DNA of 64,000 bases, taken from the NCBI GenBank assembly GCA_030998225.1, contig JAPYXD010000608.1, positions 7,470,501-7,534,500 on the forward strand. Direction: 5' to 3'. The notes under the pieces were generated by a model. The model was not told where the DNA came from. It did not search any database and saw only the letters and a program-made list of their open reading frames with translations. A program made the translations under genes and the position numbers. Each line of letters opens with the position of its first letter. Positions within the stretch are counted from its first letter, which is position 1. Positions 53,043-64,000 of this stretch are shown here, piece by piece. Origin of the DNA: Diplolepis rosae (lineage: Eukaryota > Arthropoda > Insecta > Hymenoptera > Diplolepididae).

Positions 53043-54379
53043 ATGGATTTCAGGGCGCAGACGACTCATAGAGGTAAGGAATTCTCAGAAGCCTTGAAAA
53101 AGAAGCTTGAAGAGTTGGAGAAAAGAATAAAAAAAATGCTAGAAGAAGAAAGAAAGAGAAAAAAAATCTAGAAACAGAAAGAGACAGAGGTCTACAAAAA
53201 AAATTAGTTACGATGGAAGCAGGAATCAACAGATCACTGGAGGCCGCTACAGAAATTACACAAACCTTGGAAGAAAGGAATAACAGGATAGAGACGTAAT
53301 TTGGCAGATTGGAAGCTCAAAAAACCAGGATCATGGAAAGATTGAATGCTGAAGGAGAAAGGAGGGAAGAAAATAGAGAACCGGAAAGGAATTCCAACAT
53401 AAAATATATACTCCCGGAATTCCGAGGGGATACGAGCCCGATTCGATACATTAATCAATTGAAACAATATTGGGGAGCAGTAAATCCCAGACAGTGATAC
53501 ACACTACCTAATCGAAATATCACTAATGGGACCACCTGGAGATTAGTGGAAAATTATTAAGGACGAGGTGAATAACTTCCCAACATTCTTAAACAAGTTC
53601 CTACGAAGATACTGGAACGAGCAAGCACAGCACAAACTCAGAAGGAAAATGAAGTTTGGATCGCACCAAGGAGAAAAAATTGGATCCAGAGTTGAGTATG
53701 CAATCCGTCTATATGCGTAATCTAAAGAACTGAAACCCATGATGTCATCCAAGTAAATTATTCAGAAACTGGCGAGGCATTACAATGAGGAAATCAAATA
53801 TGAGATCATAGGTCAAGGAATAGATGGTACTAATGATCTGGTAGAATTGTTGGAAAACTTTGACAGGATAGGCCCTATTAATATGAACGACGGAAGAGAA
53901 AGAGAAAAAAAGATGCATGATGGAATTAGAAACGAATTCTCAAGGAATCAACACACGATATCGCCATCATAGAGAACACAGACGAGAGGAGATTTCCAAG
54001 ACAAAGGGAGACATCCTCAGCATTCAAATACATCGTCCTGGCAAAGGAACGCACATGGAAACTACGGAAACCATCGAGAGAAAAATATAGAACGAAACAC
54101 AGATAGAGATACTTACAGGAATAACCAACCAATAGATAATAGACCATGGAGAGAACACCCAAGAACAACAAATCACATAAGAAATATTGAAGTAGAACCA
54201 GAGGTCCTAGAGGAAGGCATTCAAGAAGAAAACACTCCAGATATGGAATCGGGAAACGAGTATCAGCGACGCCTATAAACAATAATGAGGATCAAAAAAT
54301 AGACGTGGCACTAGAAATCGTGGTCCATAGCAACATGCTACAGCAATCAAGAGATAAGCTACTAGAAGAAACAGGAGAA

Positions 54380-54841
54380 ATGGAAGCAAAGAAACGTTCT
54401 AAATTTTATGTTGCAAATATTCTTATTGGAGGTATTCTTATCACAACCCTAATAGACACAGGAGCCGAGGTGACCTGCATACCAGAAGAGTTTGTCAACA
54501 GAAACAAAGAGAGATTACAAGAATATTCAACACTACCGATCAACGGGGTGACTCTGATAGGCCCTCTTTGAGGAAAAGCAATCAGATTAAATAAGCAGAT
54601 ATGTGCAGATATTCGGCTACCGAACCATGTAATTCAAGTCGTTTTCCTGGTGGTTCCTAAGTTATCGAGATCCTGCATTATAGGGATCGACCTACTCGAC
54701 GAATTTGGAAGCCACATCGACTTGGACAGCAAAACGATATCCTTTCCTCATCTGGAAGGGAAACCGTCGATCAGAATTATAAATGAAGAAGTGACAACGA
54801 CACCTAGAGAAAAAAACAAATATTCAATTCAATATAAATAG
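54380..54841 (+). pseudogene. Protease region of element 2
   Basis: FYVANILIGGILITTLIDTG with AEVTCIPEEFV contains the DTGA active site of retroviral-type aspartic proteases. After a TGA at 54569 the frame resumes with RSCIIGIDLLDEFG, the second conserved ILG-D-like block (here IIGIDLL). One stop in between. Confidence 0.85.
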
Positions 54842-55079
54842 GAAAATATGAGACAAAAATAGACAGAAATGAAATTAAAGCAAAAGTGGAAGAAATAAGT
54901 CCCACAAACATTGAAGTAAAAAGCAACTGGAAGGCATCCGGTGGAGACACAAAGCAGTATTTAAGAAGGGACCAGGCAGATTAAAAACATACCAGCATGT
55001 TCTACGAATAAAGGAAAATCAACCTTTCGTGGGGTGAATCTATCCACTACCAATGGCGTATCGTGATAAAGTAGACTAA

Positions 55080-56210
55080 GACATAAAAAGAATGCTAGAT
55101 ATGGGAATTATCCAACGATCAAATAGCTCGTACATCAACCCGATCGTACCAGTAATAAAAAAAGATGGCACGATCAGACTATGCCTAGATGCTAGGAAAT
55201 TAAACGAGATATTAATAGAAGGTTGGGAATGCCCAGAACCAGCAGAGATTCTGTTTCAAAAATGTAAAGGGACGAAATTTATGTCAAGTTTGGACATGAC
55301 TAGCAGTTTCTGGCAAGTACCATTCGAAAAAAACTCTAAGCAATACACAGCATTTCAATATAGAGGAAAGAGCTATGAATTCAACGTAGTACCCTTTGTT
55401 TGAAGACAAGCACCGCAGCATTAGTGAGAGGACTAGACAAAGCCTTACAAGGAGTCGGGGATCACATAATTTCCTTCGTGGACGACACTTTCATAACCTC
55501 AGTCAACGCAGCAACATATTGTACACCTGGAGGAGATCCTAACACGATTAGAAAGAAATAATTTAACGCTTAATTTAAATAAATCACATTTCTTTAAAAA
55601 GGAAACCAAATTTTTAAGTTTTGTTTTAACAACAGAGGGAATTAAACCAGATCCTGGCAAGATACAAGGAATTGCTGACTTTCCGGCACCCAGGAATGTC
55701 AAAGAACTGAGAGCATTTCTAGGACTCGTAAATTTCTACTCAAAATTCAGTAGCAAAGACGCAGAAGAAACAGTTTCACTATTGCATCTAATAAAAAAGG
55801 GAGTACCATGGAAATAGGATGAAAATACACAGTGCTGCTTCGATAAAGTGAAGAAACTTTTTAGTAATGCTACGTCGCTATACTTTCCAGATCCATAGAA
55901 ACCATACTACCTCGAAACGGACGCAAGTAATTACGCACTAGGGGCCATATTATATCAAAAAAATGACAAACAAGAGAAAGAAATCATCACACTGGCTAGT
56001 AGAACCCTTAAAGGTCCTGAAATATCATACTTCACCACGGAAAAAGAGCTCTTAGCAATCGTTGCGGGCCTTACAAAAGTTTCGGACTTACCTACAAGAA
56101 GCTCAAATTATAAATCTAACGGATCACATGGCACTAACCTTCCTGCGAACATGTTAATTCGTAAATGCACGTCTAACACGTTGGCTACTAGCGATACAAG
56201 ATTATAACAT
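55080..56210 (+). pseudogene. Reverse transcriptase and RNase H region of element 2
   Basis: Pieces: MLDMGIIQRSNSSYINPIVP, KKDGTIRLCLDARKLN, SSLDMTSSFWQVPF, then SFVDDTFITS (the catalytic xxDD box as FVDD) and GIKPDPGKIQGIADFPAPRN with LRAFLGLVNFYSKF. RNase H shows YLETDASNYALGAILYQ and TEKELLAIV. Shifts at about 55400, 55500 and 56090 and stops break it. Confidence 0.85.
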
Positions 56211-56214
56211 CACA

Positions 56215-56740
56215 ATGGAACACTGTCCTGGGAAAGATAATGTAGCGGCAGATGTACAAGTACTTAGTCGACAACATCCAGAGAAGAACTGGGAGAAGAA
56301 AGAAAAGGACACAACACAAATATACATAAATGCACTTAAATACAAATGTTCGAAAGAACTAGAAAATAATCTAAAAAACGTACAGCAATTCCAACGAGAA
56401 GATACACGAGTAAATCAAACCATCCAATCATTAGATGAGGGAGAAAAATTAACCTCTCGCTTTAAAATGAATAAAGGAATATTATATCGAAAAACAACAC
56501 AAGGAGAAGAAAGAATATATTTACCAATCAACACGATAAAAATGTTGATCTGGAAGTGTCGCATAGCCTATGGACACACTGGAGCAGATAAAAACCACAA
56601 AATTATCAAGGATTATTTCTACTAACCACATATGCAAAAATAATTCGACAAATATTAAGTACGTGTGACTCATGTCAAAGGAATAAAACTAGAACAACAG
56701 CCAGTGCAATTATCCAGGAATCGGTACTCTCATGTATGAT
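56215..56740 (+). pseudogene. RNase H tail and integrase zinc-binding region of element 2
   Basis: MEHCPGKDNVAADVQVLSRQ is the usual H.PG..N..AD.LSR end of the RNase H/connection. Later KCRIAYGHTGADKNHKII and, after a stop and frame change, STCDSCQRNKTRTTASA give the HHCC zinc motif. Nothing of the DDE core follows. Confidence 0.82.
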
Positions 56741-56925
56741 AGATTTTTATCACAAATTTTAAAAAATCACAAAAAAACAGTTACAACAAAACATCATGAG
56801 TCATTTCAGTTAAGTCAAAATGGAATTGACATTTTCAGTTGACTCAAAATGGAACGGAGATTTTCAGTTAGGACAGTTTGTTCACTTGTTTGTGAGTTAA
56901 GTCAAAGTAGCTCAGGACCATCGAA
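56741..56925. other. Short repeat-like noncoding patch
   Basis: CATTTCAGTTAAGTCAAAAT recurs as variants (TTTTCAGTTGACTCAAAATGG, TTTTCAGTTAGGACAG) three times from 56795 to 56880. Confidence 0.5.
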
Positions 56926-57520
56926 CTGTGCATATACGTGTTGGTGCACATACATGCGTACGTAGGTTCTTTAAATGTAATCTAAGAGTGAGAAGTTGAT
57001 ATCATCTTCTCACTCTCGAATTAAATTTTCACAATTTTGCATTAAATCTTGGTTTTGTTGTAATAAGTAAAAATAAAAAATATCTGTAATTTTTATTTTT
57101 ATTTTTAGAAGATATATAGAATATTTTCCAACGCAACGAACTTCGAGCCTTACGGGTATGTGATACTTAGGAAATTAGCAAATTTTATTGATTTTAGGTT
57201 TCTACATGTTTGTGTCTAAAGTACATAAAATTTTGTTTCTAAAATTTGGGTCATGGTAGAGAAGATAAAACCGGACGTAGATAGACTACTTCTGATTTTA
57301 AAATAGAAAAAAAACCGCACACCAGAAGAAAGGTACCATTTCTCTTTTGATAGAAATATTCTTTTCTTCTGACACCTTTTAGTCATACGAAGTCAGTTCC
57401 CCATGCCGGACTCCGCCCGCTTGCGACAACTAGGACCGCGTACAACTGTGCACATGAACTAAGCTTTGCGGACACCTCATCCATCAGAGGTTGACCAGCC
57501 CTGTCTTCGGATCTGTTGAA
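56926..57520 (-). mobile_element. R3 P-like element, internal-deletion copy
   Basis: The left part (56926-57115) matches 22690-22965, including GTGAGAAGTTGATATC and CACAATTTTGC blocks. The right part (57380-57510) matches 25100-25230 (CGAAG.C.GTTCCC..TGCCG, CTCCGCCCGCTT). The THAP exon is absent. Confidence 0.75.
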
Positions 57521-57953
57521 AAATCTTTTAACCTCAGGACTTCCGACATTTTTTTCTCATAATTCTGAGGATAATTCTTTTTCTTTTCTGTTATTTTGAA
57601 AATTTGCATACTTTATTTCATGCAACTTTAAACTTAAATGACGCCTTAACTTTCCATTTTTTGCATGACTAATTACAATATTACAATGTATACAAATTAA
57701 TCCCTGCCTTTCAAACAGAGGTTCATAGGAATCTTTTTACTCCTTGGCACATTTTTAAAACAATTTGCTATTTGAACACATCGGAACTTCATCAATATTA
57801 TTATTATACATTATTATTTCCATACAGTATCTATAAAACATTGAATTGCAGCGAATCATATGTCAACAACCAAATAAACAGCGCATCGAACGAGTAAAAA
57901 ATGGGAGTTAGGTAGAGAGTGGGACGTGAGGAATCGTGCGTAATCGTGCGTGC
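57521..57953. other. Noncoding stretch
   Basis: Nothing recognised beyond two GTGCGTAATC/GTGCGTGC short repeats at 57933-57953, immediately before the hairpin MITE. Confidence 0.4.
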
Positions 57954-58115
57954 CAGTGTTCGCAGAACGTAGACGTAAACGGTCCCCACCATGGACCCTA
58001 TCAACTCATGGCTTCTTCTTCGCTCCACTGCCATAGGTTGGTTGAATGAGGAAGAGACAATGAGCTCGAAGCATCTATGGTGGGGGCCGTTTACGTCCAC
58101 GTTCTGCGAACACTG
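57954..58115. mobile_element. 162-bp hairpin MITE, copy 2
   Basis: One base differs from 49833-49994 (GTAGACG instead of GTGGACG in the left arm). Neighbouring sequence is unrelated to that of copy 1, which confirms the ends. Confidence 0.93.
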
Positions 58116-60704
58116 GTGAGTGCCCGACACGAGGTGTCTTATGTGCCCAGTGTGCGCGCGCATGTTAGCTTGCTCGGTTCAGGGGCTCTCTGCAACAAGC
58201 GATTCAAGGGAGCTGAGCCTACGCTCGGTGCGCAAATTTACACGCAATGAAGTAAATGCTAATAATCAGCATTTTCATGCTGCTCAGCAGAAACTGAGGT
58301 GCTTAATTTTGCTTTCGCAAGGGAATATGCTGAAGTAGAGTAACTTCGATTCTAATTTGAAGTTTTCTAAATTTTCACAATACAGCAAGCTCTTCGGTAA
58401 TAGATAGAAAAAGTAAAAATCATCGATTTGTAATTCCTTCTTCATTGGATATTCGAGATAGATCTTCCAAAGGTAAGTTTCTCAGAAAAAATACAGAAAA
58501 AGTGCACAAAATACATAAAGTACAAAGTATTATTTGAACTGCGGTTGAACGTGGTAAATTTTGCGCTTGTGATTATTGAAAAATGCATATTTGGCATCAA
58601 AATTATTAAATATGGTCAAATGTAGAGTCTTCAAGATATACAGTTGGTCTAATTTGAGAGGCCATAACATACGACCTATTTAACCTGGCACATTGTATTG
58701 TTCTGAGAATTACTTGGAATTATCTTCACTTTAACTCATTTCTAGTAAATTTTTACGAAAATTAATTAAATTCTGAGCCACAATGAAACAAAACAAAATC
58801 AGTGTTTTTTGGCAAAAAAAACGAAAAAGGGGGCAACTTTCAAGAATCATAATTTAGTGCTTATTAAAGGTAGAAGGTTGAATGTTCTTGTAATGTCCTT
58901 GAAATTATGTTCACTTTATTTTTAATCACAACTACTTTCGCTCTGGCATGCAATGGGAAGCGTCAATCCACGCAAACGAGATTTTTTGAACATTTACCAA
59001 AAATATTTCCGGAACGCACCAGGCGATTTGTTTGGCAGCTTAATTTTTCCTTTAAAGCCACTCAATAAAGCGTAATATATAAAAACTCAGACTTTACCAG
59101 TTAACAAGTCGTAAAATTATCAGATACCTAAACTAGTAAGGAAGAGTTTATTGAGAGGCATAGAATGGCATTAAACATTTTAATGCCTCTAAATGCGGAA
59201 CAATTCCGTTTCTGATCAAAGAGCATTAGATGGCATTTAATGGCATACGTTTTTACGATATTTCCTTTTGCACGAAGCATTATATGGCATTTAAATGGAA
59301 TCAGTTTCAAAAATGAATTTACTTAGATCAATCTTTATTTTGTGAAAGGCGTTAAATAGCATTTAAATTGGAAGATCACCAAACAGCGTTAAAAACATTA
59401 CCTAGTGATTTCCACGTGCATTCGAAAAGAGAGAAATGGTCATTTTTATGTACTAAAGTGAATTTAATGCGATTTCAGACAAAAACGGAATGGTTTCGCA
59501 TTTCAAGGCATTAAAAAAATCAGCGAGAACTGAATTATATACAATTGTTTTAATATTTTTTGTTATGAAAGAGCAATAATGTTTTTGTAATATTCCTGTT
59601 AAAAATTCGACTTTTGATGCTGCATAGGGGGATCTGCGCTTTAAAAAGAAGTCTATTGACAGTGAAATTACGTTCCTTTCAGAACGCATCCATTGAAATT
59701 AAGCAGATTTCTTTTGCCTATCAACAGAATCGTTTCACTATTAAAAAAAACTCATCTGCAAAATTCAAAACGAAAATAGTTTTGCCGATAAACTATTTCT
59801 TTTGACTCTGAAAAGAAATCCTTTAACTATTAAAGAACTGCATTTTTAGGCTAGCAGACGAAGTGCGCCTACGCATCAGTGAGTGTACATTGTCTAGTGC
59901 TTAACAGTGCAATATGCGCGAGTATTTTTTGTGTTGCGCAATATATTCTTTTATCATCGCGATTAATTAACGTGGATGCGTCAAGGAAATGGATTTATTT
60001 GAAATATTAGGAATCCCAGAGTGCGCTGTAAAATTTTTGGAAGATACGTATACCAAAACAAACAATTTTTATCCGCATAACCTCATTTTTCATCGCTTCT
60101 AGCAATCGAAGCATTATAAATTTATTTATTTTTAATGCTTTTAACCATCGAAGGATTATTAGTGGCCTTTTTTAAATGACTTTGTAAAGCGTGCTTGAAT
60201 TTCAATGAATATTATGGTTTTTATCAAAGTTGTATTTTAAAATTTTTCTAAGCTGAAATCTAACACAGGTCGTTAGTATTGAAAATGTCCAATTTAGTAT
60301 TTGCATTTGTCAAAGTTGGACTTGTGTATATTTCTCATTAGGTTATATCATACAATTTTTTTTCTTTCATCCTCGAAATTATATTTCCTTTGCATGGCAA
60401 AGGGTTTCATTCTCAGACCAAAGCAAATACTTTGACAGTAAAAAGAGAGCATTTGAAACGACAATCCTTTAACTGTAAGGGATTTACTCTCATGCAAATT
60501 TTGAATAAAAAATCCTTCAATAGTGGAAGGAATCGTTTGACAGTCAACAGTCTGTTTTTAGAGTGTGTCGTACTTTCAATCCTATACAGAGAAAATGTCT
60601 AACTTCTATAGTAAGATGAGGTATTTCTCTTGTACCGTGGAAATTTATGATATAGAAGTTTGAAACGTCTCAAACCCAAACTTGAGACGAATTGTGAGAC
60701 AAAC
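58116..60704. other. Noncoding stretch with diffuse repeats
   Basis: No gene recognised over 2.6 kb. Between 59135 and 59400 GGCATTTAAATGGCAT-like words recur about every 60-70 bp. Between 59600 and 60545 motifs like TTTGACAGTAAA, CCTTTAACTATTAAA and TTCAATAGTGGAAGGA recur, so this may be an old foldback. The 58120-58338 frame has cysteines but no domain. Confidence 0.4.
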
Positions 60705-60706
60705 TA

Positions 60707-61463
60707 AAGGGTTTCCCAATAAGGGTGATATGTTTTGAAATTGAAAAAAAACACTGAATATTCATTCGGAATTGATCGAAATCTTTTTTATTATATTGGA
60801 TATTCTATGCCATTTATGATTTAAACAATATATCGGCCAAATGTCCCCCGAGACTTGAGCCAAAAATGCGCCTCATCAGAAAAGATGATTTTTTGATGAA
60901 AATTGGGATAATTTTCAATTGATTCCAGAGCCCAATCCGCGAACTCCCGACGCAAACGATGGTCATTAGGCTTCAGTTCTTGGGCCAGAATCATCTTATA
61001 GGGATGCAGGCCAAGATCCAATCGCAAAATACGCCAGGTAGTCATCCTGGACAGGCCCAATTCCTGAGATCGGCGTGGCACGGACAATTCACGGTTTTCC
61101 TCGATACTGGCCTGTACGGCGGCTATATTCTGTGTAGAACGTGCGGTACGCATACGATTTTTAGGCTTAGTATCCAATAGAGTAAATTCACTCTCCAACT
61201 TATCGATTATTCGACGAATTGAGAGCGCGGATGGAGCAGAATGACGACCATATTTTGCACGATATGCTCTTTGAACACCGACAAAACTTCTCGAATTTTC
61301 ATAAAATAATTGGACAATTTCCAAACGTTGTGGAAGCGTGAAACTACTCATGATTAAATGGCAAACCTTACTGATGACAACTGACAGCAGACGTCAAAAA
61401 TTTCAGTTCAAATGAGCCCGATAGGGACATTCAAAATCATATCACCCCTATTGGGAAACCCTG
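60707..61463 (-). mobile_element. Tc1/mariner-type element, 757-bp deletion derivative
   Basis: AGGGTTTCCCAATAAGGGTG with ATATG at the left is complementary to the right end (CATATCACCCCTATTGGGAA then ACCCT). TA flanks both sides (60705-60706 and 61464-61465). Ends are nearly perfect, so the copy is fairly young and probably still recognisable by a matching transposase elsewhere. Confidence 0.92.
60821..61351 (-). pseudogene. N-terminal transposase of the 757-bp element, truncated by deletion
   Basis: 176 codons in one frame. Residues 1-50 MSSFTLPQRLEIVQLFYENS and VGVQRAYRAKYGRHSAPSAL form the first helix-turn-helix. NIAAVQASIEENRELSVPRR then LGLSRMTTWRILRLDLGLHP is the second, followed by YKMILAQELKPNDH. 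IIFSDEAHFWLKSRG carries the first catalytic aspartate. The rest, with the second and third catalytic residues, is deleted; the frame ends in the 3' terminus. A DNA-binding-only product like this could in principle repress relatives, which is inference. Confidence 0.9.
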
Positions 61464-61499
61464 TATTAGGTAGGAAATTCTTCTACGAGACGGAAATTC

Positions 61500-61630
61500 A
61501 TCCCTAGATCAGGTAACGAAGGAAGACAATAGAAGCAATAAAGAATACCTCTATAAAACGAGGGACTCTTGTACCGAAGTTTGGGATAAAATTTACCTCA
61601 AGGGAACCCTTGTCACTGATCAGCATTTTA
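61500..61630 (+). repeat. Fragment duplicated at 63846-63980
   Basis: AATAGAAGCAATAAAGAATA with CCTCTATAAA and TGGGATAAAATTTACCT align with AATAGAGGAAATAAAAGCAA, CCTCTATAAACCAAGGGTCT and TTAGAATAAAATTTATTTAC of the later copy. Both are plus-strand and similarly diverged along their length. Confidence 0.55.
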
Positions 61631-62360
61631 TCACTTAGGTTGACACAAAATTACCATAAAAAACTCTGCTCATATGTTAACGCTACTTATGTAATGTCCG
61701 CTGAAGGTGCATATTCGCGACAATTAAAAAAATGTTGACGTTCTATATAAATGATGAATATAATCTTAATATAATATTCAATTAAAAAAGTTATAAAGAA
61801 CTGAATGTTACAAACGAATTTTTCTGTATTTTATTTTACAAAATATTTTTCTGAAAATTCAAGAAATGCAGAAGCTGACGATAAAAAACATTATTGAACA
61901 TGGAAAAGTTTATATATGATTCAATCACGTGACCTGATAAAGAAATTGCGTTAACCGCGCAAGTAAAAATATGTCATTGCAATGATGAAAAGACAGATTT
62001 ACAACGTTTATATATGAACATTGGAGTAGATGGATGGAGTAAAGAAAATGTATTCCGAAAGGGTTTTTACACGCGAGTATTTTATAACAAGAGACGAATA
62101 GCTTTATGAAATACAAGCGAGTCAGAGCGATTCGATGAATCTAGTGTTGTGTGTGTGTACTTGTATATCAATCAATTGGAGATCGCTCGCGTTCAATAAG
62201 AAGTTACGTTTTTTTACGAAAATAATAGAGGAGATTAGTCTCTTTTCAGAAGCTCTAACACGCCTTTCTGAACGTTCCAAATAGATAGAATTTTAGTCCA
62301 GGTAATAAAAGCAATTCTTGGCTTTCTATTGCATATATAAAAAAGCATAAAAAATGCATA
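61631..62360. other. Noncoding stretch
   Basis: AT-rich, no gene or repeat recognised. Confidence 0.45.
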
Positions 62361-63731
62361 CACGGAGAAAAATAGTTGAAGTAATTTTACTCAACTCTGT
62401 CGATTAAACTTGGGACATAAGGACATTTGAACATCTATTAAATCCTAGACGGGTAAAATCAATTTGATATATACCTAATTCACCCAAAGTAAATAACAAT
62501 AAGCGTTACATAGGGAATAGTAAGGAGTTGAGTAAAACGTTATCGACGACAGGGCACCAACATGCGTCAGTGGGTTAACATGAAATGTATAAGTATATCA
62601 CCGATGCTTGAGGTGCATCAAACCGTAGTTGGGTAAAATGAGCGTCGGGCGTATTATTTGAACTGGCAATGGTATGGTTCTCAAATAAAAAAAAATTCTT
62701 ACTTCGAGCCTGCCGAAAGTCATCCGGTACATACATAAACAACTTACAAATACATTCACACCATTCAGACGTAGCCAATCACATTTCAAATTACAAATAC
62801 ACTTAAACTTATAACCTTACATATATAAACCTAATAACTACACTTATATATAGTACGATACGCTTTCATCGAATCACACACACGCTCGCTTACAATGGTG
62901 AGATATAAAACTTGAAACTTTCTTATATAGTGACTGCATGAGTTATTCAGAGCTTGTGAGAGTAAGTGCCGTCAATAAAATTTTTTAGCCTTACTCAAGT
63001 AAAAATAAATCAACTTTTTTCATAATTGATAATTAAATATTTTTAAAAATTAATATAATTAATCAATTATTATAACTATGATTATTGATATATATAATTA
63101 TTAAATTAGATTAAGTATACATTTTTATTATAACGACGTATGAAGTTTCGTGAAACTAAATTTTCAAATGTACATTAAAAATTATATATATATATTACAT
63201 TTGCGAATTCCAAATTATTATTCTGCCTGAGTAATTTATGTGATATTTCATATTTTATGTAATACACTTATCGAATTTTTTTGTTTAAATTTTCATAATA
63301 TCAATTTAATTTTAAGAATTTAATTTTTTGAAATGAAAAATTTTTTATATGTGCCCAAGGCGCCGATTACTTTCATTCATTTCTGCGTGAATAGATGTAG
63401 CTGTTGGAATAAATCTTGCGATTCACGGTTTACTTAACTCTCGATTTAAGCGTAGAGTAGAATGAATGGAAAGCTCTACTATTTTTGTGATTTAATAAAA
63501 GACTGGTTTTTTATTATTATACTGCGAGTAATAATATATATATTTAGAAACTTTCAATGCACGCTTTCCAACTTCAACCTACACTTCTGAAATTTACTCA
63601 ACTTTGATTCATTTTTAAACATTTAATATATCACAAATAATTACAGTGATACTAAGTAACTTGTAACTTGTGCTTATGTCCCAAATTTGATCGGAAGTTG
63701 AGTAAAATTACTTCAACTATTTTTCTCCGTG
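62361..63731. mobile_element. CACGGAG-ended element (R6), complete copy B
   Basis: CACGGAGAAAAATAGTTGAA with GTAATTTTACTCAACT at the left faces its complement at the right, about 37 bp nearly perfect before divergence. A TA precedes the left end. The 1371-bp element has no coding and contains the core shared with 43090-43855. Its right 400 bp match the partial copy at 25317-25725. Confidence 0.85.
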
Positions 63732-64000
63732 TGGGAGTTGAGATTTCGCTGTTTTCCTGATTGCATAAATTCAGCTCACTTTCAAAAAATTGAAATTTCA
63801 AAGCTCAAACTTCAGACAAATCGGCACACATTATTTTTCTGCCGACTCGAGGTCGATCCTCGGCAGCAAGTAGGAGACCTAGGCAATAGAGGAAATAAAA
63901 GCAACCTCTATAAACCAAGGGTCTTTCATTATAGCTTAGAATAAAATTTATTTACATGCAACCCTTCCAATCAATCATTTTTTAATAATTTTCATATTAT
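63732..64000 (+). other. Noncoding end of window, with second copy of the 61500 fragment
   Basis: 63846-63980 matches 61500-61630. The 71-codon frame here has no recognisable domain. Confidence 0.5.

Larger units (their letters stand above)
53043..56740 (+). pseudogene. Gypsy-type retroelement 2, degenerate gag-pol
   Basis: A second lineage. Gag begins with a lysine/glutamate coiled coil (MDFRAQTTHRGKEF, then LKKKLEELEKRIKKML), continues with YILPEFRGDTSPIRYINQL and later ENFDRIGPINMNDG, with many stops. Protease, reverse transcriptase, RNase H and the integrase zinc region follow (separate entries). The catalytic core of integrase and any LTRs are missing; sequence similarity stops near 56740. 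A-rich coding bias on the plus strand is strong. Stops in every domain show long decay. Confidence 0.85.

Noticed and set aside
53926..54282. 118-codon minus frame with transmembrane-like leucines, as a possible envelope gene
   Set aside because: Antisense of the A-rich degenerate gag of retroelement 2; no signal peptide, cleavage site or coiled coil.
57831..58163. 110-codon minus frame through the hairpin MITE, shared in part with 49815-50000
   Set aside because: The shared part is only the 162-bp MITE; flanking codons differ.
1..64000. Polydnavirus-type proviral segment
   Set aside because: No direct-repeat excision junction motif, virulence gene or nudivirus-like gene is seen.

Overview
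The window is AT-rich eukaryotic DNA with short spliced exons (GT..AG), insect-style core promoters, and many mariner/Tc1, P-type, CACTA-like and Gypsy relics. It is best read as a transposon-dense intergenic segment of an insect genome. A hymenopteran is my guess from general character only; no host gene fixes the taxon. I see no tRNA, rRNA, CRISPR or prokaryotic operon. No intact host gene is certain: nearly every coding signal belongs to a mobile element, and most are broken by stops, shifts or nested insertions.

Layout. 1-8637: a foldback-like composite. A sequence starting GAGACGG occurs inverted at 1-103 (cut by the window edge) and at 6605-8637. Between the arms lie a mariner deletion derivative, relics of two repeat-encoded proteins (one with RAG1/Transib-like motifs) and a Tc1/mariner element with a decayed transposase. 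The right arm is a striking noncoding unit: TATA box and initiator, six stem-loops with one shared core and different but complementary stems, an array of about 120-bp repeats with CTCF-like motifs, then AATAAA. 9-16 kb: a promoter-like mobile repeat (R2), a minisatellite, a transposase fragment, a GC-rich minus-strand unit, a dead THAP exon and a 1.4-kb GC-palindrome repeat (R1). 16.4-19 kb: a minus-strand P-element transposase with few lesions. 19-26 kb: an R1 copy split by R2, a foldback MITE with a 9-bp target duplication inside another element, and a P-like THAP transposon with spliced exons.

27974-37211: a 9.2-kb DNA transposon with short inverted repeats. It carries a CACTA/TNP2-like transposase (one in-frame TGA) and a spliced second gene ending in a DUF4806-like region, plus internal foldbacks. 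38.7-39.9 kb: a mariner split by a TTAA-type MITE. 40.2-47.4 kb: a nested stack (AGGGCCGG element, then a CACTGAG element, then R1) that also holds a second TATA/hairpin/tandem-repeat/AATAAA unit. 49.7-56.7 kb: a mariner remnant hit by a 162-bp hairpin MITE, then two abutting truncated Gypsy-type retroelements, the first with a SAP-domain Gag. 56.9-64 kb: deletion copies of the P-like element, a second nearly identical hairpin MITE, a short Tc1/mariner derivative and a CACGGAG-ended element sharing a core with the 42-46 kb element.

How things work together: transposases and their termini can be paired for several families (4993-6513, 27974-37211, 38678-39904, 60707-61463). Nesting gives relative ages: R2 is younger than R1 at 19.5 kb, R1 is younger than the CACTGAG element at 43.9 kb, and the TTAA MITE is younger than the mariner at 38.9 kb. 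All boundaries come from reading by eye; homology calls come from motif recognition without a database search.
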